Source: CAZTCJ01 sp964612085
GTDB taxonomy: Bacteria; Pseudomonadota; Alphaproteobacteria; JAJFIK01
Assembly: GCA_964612085.1 (NCBI GenBank)
Contig: CAZTCJ010000018.1
Location: 1 to 53,391 of the forward strand
DNA: 53,391 bases
Reading direction: 5' to 3'
The position numbers and the translations under genes are program-made. The notes below the pieces were generated by a model, which worked only from the letters and a program-made list of their open reading frames with translations, was not told the origin of the DNA and made no database searches. Position 1 is the first letter of the stretch, and each line of letters begins with the position of its first letter. Positions 47,997 through 53,391 of this stretch are shown here, piece after piece.

Positions 47997-49556
47997 ATGC
48001 AGCTTGCCGTCTGGACATATGAAGGCCCGCCCCATGTGGGCGCCATGCGCATCGCCACCGCCATGCGGGATCTGCATTATGTTCTGCATGCGCCCCAGGG
48101 CGACACCTATGCGGATCTGCTGTTCACCATGATCGAGCGGCGCCAGAAGCGCCCGCCGGTGACCTATACCACGTTTCAGGCCCGCGATCTGGGTTCCGAC
48201 ACGGCGGAGATCTTCAAGACCGCCGCCAAGGAAGCCTATGACCGCTTTCAGCCCAAGGCCATGATCGTGGGCGCCTCGTGCACGGCGGAACTGATCCAGG
48301 ACGATCCCGGCGGCCTCGCCAAGGCGCTGGCCCTGCCGGTGCCGGTCGTGCCACTCGAACTGCCGTCCTATCAGCGCAAGGAAAATTGGGGCGCGTCGGA
48401 AACCTTCTATCAGATCGTCCGCGCCCTGGCCGGGTCCCGCGAGCCTGAAGCGCGCGCGGACGGCGCCCGGCCCCGCTGCAACATTCTGGGCCCGACGGCG
48501 CTCGGCTTCCGGCATCGGGACGATGTCCAGGAAATCACGCGCCTCCTGTCCAAGCTCGGTGTCGATCTCCATGTGGTGGCGCCCTTCGATGCGACCCCGG
48601 AGGATATCGTCCGGATCCCGGATGCCGACTTCAATGTGGTGCTCTATCCGGAAATCAGCGAAACCGCGGCCCGCTGGCTTGAGCGCACCTTCAAACAGCC
48701 CTTTACCAAGACGGTTCCCATGGGAATCGGCGCTACCCGCGACTTCATCCGCGAGGTGAGCGAGATCACCGGTCTCGATCCGGCGCCTGCCCTTGAGGGC
48801 GAGCCCTCGCGCATGCCCTGGTGGTCGCGCTCGATCGACTCCACCTATCTGACCGGCAAGCGGGTCTTTCTGTTCGGCGACGCCACCCATGTGATCGCCT
48901 CGGCCCGTATCGCCAAGGAAGAGTTCGCTTTCGAGATCGCCGGCATGGGCTGCTACAACCGCGAATACGCGCGGCCCCTGCGCGCCGCCGCCGAACACTA
49001 CGGCGTCGAACCGCTGATCACGGACGATTACCTGGAAGTCGAGGAAAAGATCGCCGAGCTGCAGCCGGAACTGGTGCTCGGCACCCAGATGGAACGCCAT
49101 ATCGCCAAACGGCTCGGCCTTCCGTGCGCGGTGATTTCCGCGCCCGTCCATGTGCAGGATTTCCCGGCCCGCTATTCGCCGCTGATGGGTTTCGAAGGCG
49201 CCAATGTGATCTTCGACACCTGGGTGCATCCCCTGGTCATGGGGCTCGAAGAGCATCTGCTCACCATGTTCCGGGAGGATTTCGAATTCCACGACGGTGC
49301 GGGTGCCTCCCATCTGGCCCATGGCACGGTCACGCGGGCCGAAGAGCCGCAGCAGGCCGAACCGGAAGCCCCCTCGCCTGTCACAGCCAGCGATACGCTT
49401 GCCTGGACTCCGGATGCGGAAAAAGAGCTGAAAAAAATTCCGTTCTTCGTGCGCGGCAAAGCGCGGCGCAACACCGAACGCTACGCCCAGGAAACGGGTG
49501 TGGCCGTCATCGATGTAGAGACATTATACGATGCCAAAGCTCATTTCGGCCGATAG
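47997..49556 (+). CDS. bchB: Light-independent protochlorophyllide reductase subunit B (BchB)
   Basis: BchB supplies the fourth, aspartate ligand of the NB cluster and part of the substrate cavity. The 519-residue protein begins QLAVWTYEGPPHVGAMRIATAM and has HAPQGDTYADLLF with Asp36 at exactly the known ligand position. VGASCTAELIQDD follows, and a C-terminal DUF-type helical domain (WTPDAEKELKKIPFFVRGKARRNTERYA) typical of BchB/ChlB. The last 26 bases overlap the start of bchH in another frame. Confidence 0.98.
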   Translation: MQLAVWTYEGPPHVGAMRIATAMRDLHYVLHAPQGDTYADLLFTMIERRQKRPPVTYTTFQARDLGSDTAEIFKTAAKEAYDRFQPKAMIVGASCTAELIQDDPGGLAKALALPVPVVPLELPSYQRKENWGASETFYQIVRALAGSREPEARADGARPRCNILGPTALGFRHRDDVQEITRLLSKLGVDLHVVAPFDATPEDIVRIPDADFNVVLYPEISETAARWLERTFKQPFTKTVPMGIGATRDFIREVSEITGLDPAPALEGEPSRMPWWSRSIDSTYLTGKRVFLFGDATHVIASARIAKEEFAFEIAGMGCYNREYARPLRAAAEHYGVEPLITDDYLEVEEKIAELQPELVLGTQMERHIAKRLGLPCAVISAPVHVQDFPARYSPLMGFEGANVIFDTWVHPLVMGLEEHLLTMFREDFEFHDGAGASHLAHGTVTRAEEPQQAEPEAPSPVTASDTLAWTPDAEKELKKIPFFVRGKARRNTERYAQETGVAVIDVETLYDAKAHFGR

Positions 49557-52500
49557 GACCCAACCGGTCCGTATGGTGATTGTCACGCTGGACAGCCATC
49601 TGGCCAGCGCCGTTGATCGCGCGCAAGCAACCTTGAAGGCCGATTATCCGGGCCTGGAGCTGTCGCTGCATGCGGCGTCCGAATGGGCCAGCGACCCCAA
49701 GGAACTGGAGCGCTGCCTGGCGGACATCGCCAAGGGCGACATCATCCTCGCCACCATGCTCTTCATCGAGGAGCACATTCAGGCGGTGCTGCCCGCGCTC
49801 GAAGCGCGCGCGAAAGACTGCGACGCCATGATCGGCTGCATGTCGGCCGGCGAAGTCATCAAGCTGACCCGCATGGGCAAGTTCGAGATGGGCGGCAACC
49901 AGACCGGCTTTCTGTCGCTCCTGAAAAAGCTGCGCGGCTCGAAAAAGCCCCAGGCCAGTTCCGGCGCCAATCAGATGGCGCTGCTGCGCCGCCTGCCGAA
50001 AATCCTGCGCTTCATTCCGGGCACGGCCCAGGATGCCCGCGCCTATTTTCTGACCCTGCAATACTGGCTGGCGGGCTCCGACGAGAATGTCGTCAATATG
50101 GTCCGCTTCCTGATCGGACGGTATGCCAGCGGCCCGCGCGAGGCTTTGCGCGCCATCTCCAAGGGCGAGGCGCCGGCGGACTATCCCGAAACCGGACTGT
50201 ATCATCCGCGCCTCAAGGCCCGCATGACCGACAAGCTGTCCAAGCTGCCGGCCGGGCCCAAAAAAGCGGCGGGGACGGTCGGCCTCCTGGTCATGCGCTC
50301 TTATGTGCTGGCGAATGATACGGCCCATTATGACGGTGTCATCGCCGCGCTCGAAGCGCGGGGGCTCAAGGTCATTCCCGCTTTCGCCGCCGGGCTCGAC
50401 GCCCGGCCCGCCATCGAGTCCTATTTCATGAAGGACGGCAAGACGGCGGTGGACGCGGTGGTCTCGCTCACCGGTTTCTCGCTCGTGGGCGGTCCCGCCT
50501 ATAACGACGCCAAGGCGGCGGAAGAGATCCTCGCCCGCCTGGACGTGCCCTATATCGCGGCCCATGCCATCGAATTCCAGACGGAAGAACAGTGGCGCGC
50601 CTCCGAGCGCGGCCTGATGCCGGTGGAATCCACCATCATGATCGCCATCCCCGAACTTGACGGCGCCACCGGCCCGATGGTGTTCGGCGGACGCACGGCC
50701 CAGGCCCATGACGGTCACCCCAAGGCCATGCGTCCCTTCCCGGGCCGCGCCGACATGCTGGCCGACCGGGCGGCGAAGCTGATCGCCTTGCGCAAGACCC
50801 AGGTGGCCGAGCGCAAGGTCGCGGTGGTGATCTTCAACTTCCCGCCCAATGGCGGCGGCACCGGCACGGCCATGAACCTGTCGGTCTGGGCCTCGCTCCA
50901 CAACACCCTGAAAGCCATGAAAGGCGCCGGTTACACGGTGGAGGTGCCGGAGAGCGTGGACGCCCTGCGCGACCGGCTTCTCACGGGCAATACGGAACGC
51001 TTCGGCACCGATGCCAATGTCCATGCCCTGGTGTCCACGGACGACCATGTGCGCGGCACTCCCTGGCTCGACGAAATCGAAGCCCAGTGGGGCCCGGCCC
51101 CGGGCCGTCAGCTTACCGACGGTCGCAATATTCAGATCATGGGCGCGCAGTTCGGCAATGTCTTTGTCGGCGTCCAGCCCGCTTTCGGCTATGAAGGCGA
51201 TCCCATGCGCCTGCTGTTCGAAAAAAGCTTCGCGCCGACCCATGCCTTCAGCGCCTTCTACCGCTATATCCGCAGCGAATTCGCCGCCGACGCCGTGCTT
51301 CATTTCGGCACCCATGGCGCGCTCGAATTCATGCCGGGCAAGCAGACGGGCATGTCGGGGGCCTGCTGGCCGGACCGGCTGATCGGCGATCTGCCGAATA
51401 TTTATCTTTATGCGGCCAATAATCCGTCGGAAGGCACCATCGCCAAGCGGCGCTCGGCGGCGAGCCTTGTCAGCTATCTGACGCCGGCGGTTGGTCAGGC
51501 GGGGCTTTATCGCGGCCTGCTCGATCTGAAGACCTCTTTGGAGCGCTGGCGGTCCCTGCCGACCGAAGCGCTGGCCGACCAGCACGACCTGGCCGAACTG
51601 ATCCAGGCGCAAGCCTCGGACCTGGATCTGGTGCCCGCCGAGCCGGTCTGGAACGGCGACGCCCAGAGCCATATCGCCAAGCTGGCCGAGGATGTGGTCG
51701 AGCTGGAACACACTTTGATCCCCCACGGACTGCATGTGGTGGGCGGCAGCCGCTCGCCGGACGCCCAGGCGGACCTTCTGGGATCCGTGGCGGAAGCCTC
51801 CCATGGCGTCCTGCCGGAGCGCGCAGCCCTCGAAGCCCTGGTGGCGGGCGAGACGCCCGAGGCGGCGCTCGCAAAGAGCGGTCTTGCCCAGGACGACACG
51901 GGCCTCACCGTCATGACGTCGCTTGCCGAGACCCATGGGCTGCTCGGTCAGGACACGGAAACGGCCGGCATCCTGCACGCGCTCAAGGGCGGCTATATCC
52001 GCCCCGCGCCCGGCGGCGACCTGATCCGCACACCGTCCATTCTGCCCACGGGCCGGAACTTGCACGGCTTCGATCCGTTCCGCCTGCCCAGCGCCTTCGC
52101 CATGGAAGACGGTGCGCGCCAGACGGAGCGCCTGCTCGCCCGCCATGCGGCCGACGGCAACGGTCTGCCGGAATCGGTGGCGCTGGTGCTATGGGGCACG
52201 GACAATCTGAAAAGCGAAGGCGGACCCATCGCCCAGGCCCTTGCCCTGATGGGCGCCAAGCCCCGCTTCGACGCTTATGGCCGCCTGTGCGGCGCGTCGC
52301 TGGTGCCGCTTGAGGACTTGGGCCGGCCCCGGATCGACGCGGTGATGACGCTGTCGGGCATTTTCCGCGACCTGCTGCCGCTTCAGACCCGCCTGCTCGC
52401 CGAAGCGGCCTTCCTGGCGGCCAGCGCCGACGAGCCGGTGGAACAGAATTTCGTCCGCAAGCATGCGCTCGCTTACGCTGAAGCCCATGGCTGCGACATG

Positions 52501-53250
52501 GAAACGGCGGCCCTGCGGGTCTTCTCCAATGCCGAAGGGGCCTACGGCTCCAATGTCAATCTGATGGTCGACTCCGGCTGCTGGAACGACGAGGACGAAC
52601 TGGCCGAGACCTATACGAGCCGCAAATGCTTCGCTTACGGCCGTTCGGGCGAGCCTGCCCAGCGCTCAGACCTGTTGAACAGCATGCTGAGCGATGTGGA
52701 CATGGCGTACCAGAACCTCGAATCGGTCGAGCTGGGGGTCCCAACCATCGACCACTATTTCGACACGCTGGGCGGCATCGGCCGGGCCGTGCGCCGCGCC
52801 AAGGGCGAGGAAGCGCCGGTTTATATCGGCGATCAGACCAAGGGCGAAGGCAAGGTCCGCACCTTGAGCGAACAGGTGGCCCTTGAGACCCGCACGCGCA
52901 TGCTCAATCCCAAATGGTATGAGGGCATGCTCGACCACGGATATGAAGGTGTACGTCAGATCGAGGCCCATATCACCAATACCATGGGCTGGTCGGCGAC
53001 GACGGGCCAGGTGGCGCCCTGGGTTTACCAGAAGCTCACCCAGACCTTCCTGCTCGATGAGGAGATGCGCAACCGGCTCGCGGATCTCAATCCGAAAGCC
53101 TCGGCGCGTGTCGCCAACCGGCTGATCGAAGCCTCAGAGCGGGATTATTGGACTCCGGACGAAGAAACCCTGGATGCCCTGCGTAAGGCGGGCGATGAAT
53201 TGGAAGACCGGCTGGAAGGCGTCAGCCCAGCATTGGCGGCTTCGGCTTGA
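49531..53250 (+). CDS. bchH: Magnesium chelatase subunit H (BchH)
   Basis: BchH binds protoporphyrin IX and is the catalytic subunit of Mg-chelatase with BchI and BchD. The 1239-residue protein has the N-terminal VRMVIVTLDSHLASAVDRAQ, MIGCMSAGEVIKLTRMGKFEM, IFNFPPNGGGTGTAMNLSVWASL, AVLHFGTHGALEFMPGKQTGMSG with the conserved His/Glu, and YGSNVNLMVDSGCW near the C-terminus. Length is normal for the cobalamin/Mg-chelatase family. The ATG at 49531 overlaps bchB by 26 bases; GAGA lies upstream. A next possible start (Met14) would shorten it without cost. bchL follows ten bases later. Confidence 0.98.
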   Translation: MPKLISADRTQPVRMVIVTLDSHLASAVDRAQATLKADYPGLELSLHAASEWASDPKELERCLADIAKGDIILATMLFIEEHIQAVLPALEARAKDCDAMIGCMSAGEVIKLTRMGKFEMGGNQTGFLSLLKKLRGSKKPQASSGANQMALLRRLPKILRFIPGTAQDARAYFLTLQYWLAGSDENVVNMVRFLIGRYASGPREALRAISKGEAPADYPETGLYHPRLKARMTDKLSKLPAGPKKAAGTVGLLVMRSYVLANDTAHYDGVIAALEARGLKVIPAFAAGLDARPAIESYFMKDGKTAVDAVVSLTGFSLVGGPAYNDAKAAEEILARLDVPYIAAHAIEFQTEEQWRASERGLMPVESTIMIAIPELDGATGPMVFGGRTAQAHDGHPKAMRPFPGRADMLADRAAKLIALRKTQVAERKVAVVIFNFPPNGGGTGTAMNLSVWASLHNTLKAMKGAGYTVEVPESVDALRDRLLTGNTERFGTDANVHALVSTDDHVRGTPWLDEIEAQWGPAPGRQLTDGRNIQIMGAQFGNVFVGVQPAFGYEGDPMRLLFEKSFAPTHAFSAFYRYIRSEFAADAVLHFGTHGALEFMPGKQTGMSGACWPDRLIGDLPNIYLYAANNPSEGTIAKRRSAASLVSYLTPAVGQAGLYRGLLDLKTSLERWRSLPTEALADQHDLAELIQAQASDLDLVPAEPVWNGDAQSHIAKLAEDVVELEHTLIPHGLHVVGGSRSPDAQADLLGSVAEASHGVLPERAALEALVAGETPEAALAKSGLAQDDTGLTVMTSLAETHGLLGQDTETAGILHALKGGYIRPAPGGDLIRTPSILPTGRNLHGFDPFRLPSAFAMEDGARQTERLLARHAADGNGLPESVALVLWGTDNLKSEGGPIAQALALMGAKPRFDAYGRLCGASLVPLEDLGRPRIDAVMTLSGIFRDLLPLQTRLLAEAAFLAASADEPVEQNFVRKHALAYAEAHGCDMETAALRVFSNAEGAYGSNVNLMVDSGCWNDEDELAETYTSRKCFAYGRSGEPAQRSDLLNSMLSDVDMAYQNLESVELGVPTIDHYFDTLGGIGRAVRRAKGEEAPVYIGDQTKGEGKVRTLSEQVALETRTRMLNPKWYEGMLDHGYEGVRQIEAHITNTMGWSATTGQVAPWVYQKLTQTFLLDEEMRNRLADLNPKASARVANRLIEASERDYWTPDEETLDALRKAGDELEDRLEGVSPALAASA

Positions 53251-53260
53251 GGAGGAAAGA

Positions 53261-53391
53261 ATGACGTTATTGGATCTCCCCCGTGGTGTGTCTCGCAAGG
53301 AAGACGGCGAAGGCAGTGTGCAGGTCAAGATGGATCCGCGCCTTGAGATCGAAGGCGCCAAGGGCTTTGCCGTTTACGGCAAAGGCGGCAT
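53261..53391 (+). CDS. bchL: Light-independent protochlorophyllide reductase iron protein BchL, N-terminal fragment
   Basis: BchL is the NifH-like ATP-dependent electron donor to BchNB. Only 43 codons lie in the window. They end with LEIEGAKGFAVYGKGG, the beginning of the P-loop (YGKGGIGKST in the family). The first 25 residues are a variable lead. GGAGG lies six bases before the ATG, a strong ribosome site, so initiation is probably efficient. The gene continues beyond the right edge. Confidence 0.95.
   Translation, partial: MTLLDLPRGVSRKEDGEGSVQVKMDPRLEIEGAKGFAVYGKGG

Overview
The window comes from a GC-rich alphaproteobacterium that makes bacteriochlorophyll. The evidence is a dcw (division and cell wall) cluster with mostly alphaproteobacterial order, a meso-diaminopimelate-type MurE, perfect CtrA-type boxes upstream of mraZ, and a bacteriochlorophyll gene cluster with its PpsR and PpaA/AerR regulators. 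Two long TonB-dependent receptors and an RTX adhesin fit a marine or oligotrophic, probably aerobic phototroph. I cannot name the genus.

Region 1 (1-17542, almost all on the minus strand) is the dcw cluster. In transcription order it reads mraZ, rsmH, ftsL, ftsI, murE, mraY, murD, ftsW, murG, murC, murB, then a gap filled by a plus-strand haloalkane-dehalogenase-like gene, then ftsQ, ftsA and ftsZ (cut by the window edge). Most junctions are ATGA-type overlaps, so translation is probably coupled. Two genes that usually sit inside such clusters are missing from their slots: ddl (between murB and ftsQ) and murF (between murE and mraY). The mraZ upstream region carries three TGGGA repeats at 10-bp period (possible MraZ boxes), an 18-bp perfect palindrome, and three TTAAC half-sites at 11-bp period (two overlapping CtrA boxes).

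Region 2 (17543-21245) holds the displaced enzymes: ddl on the minus strand, and on the plus strand a small alpha/beta hydrolase overlapping a membrane-anchored MurF-type ligase.

Region 3 (21246-39131) is accessory. It contains an exported M1 aminopeptidase coupled to a DUF6702-like Tat-type protein, a 936-residue RTX/cadherin-like secreted protein, a lipoprotein, a small outer-membrane barrel, an exported alpha/beta hydrolase, a TPR/2OG-Fe(II)-oxygenase fusion, two TonB-dependent receptors, and a carboxymuconolactone-decarboxylase-family protein. No tRNA, rRNA, IS element or CRISPR array was seen.

Region 4 (39132-53391) is part of the photosynthesis gene cluster. A minus-strand operon runs bchG, a PucC/Bch2-type MFS protein, bchP, tspO and a small membrane protein. 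Next come ppaA/aerR and ppsR (minus strand). Divergent from these run bchF, bchN, bchB, bchH and the start of bchL (plus strand). Four PpsR-like sites (TGT-N12-ACA or one-base variants) lie in the two promoter regions, and an 18-bp identical sequence occurs at both. Together the genes cover light-independent protochlorophyllide reduction (BchNBL), Mg insertion (BchH), C3-vinyl hydration (BchF), tail attachment and reduction (BchG, BchP) and redox/light/B12-linked regulation.
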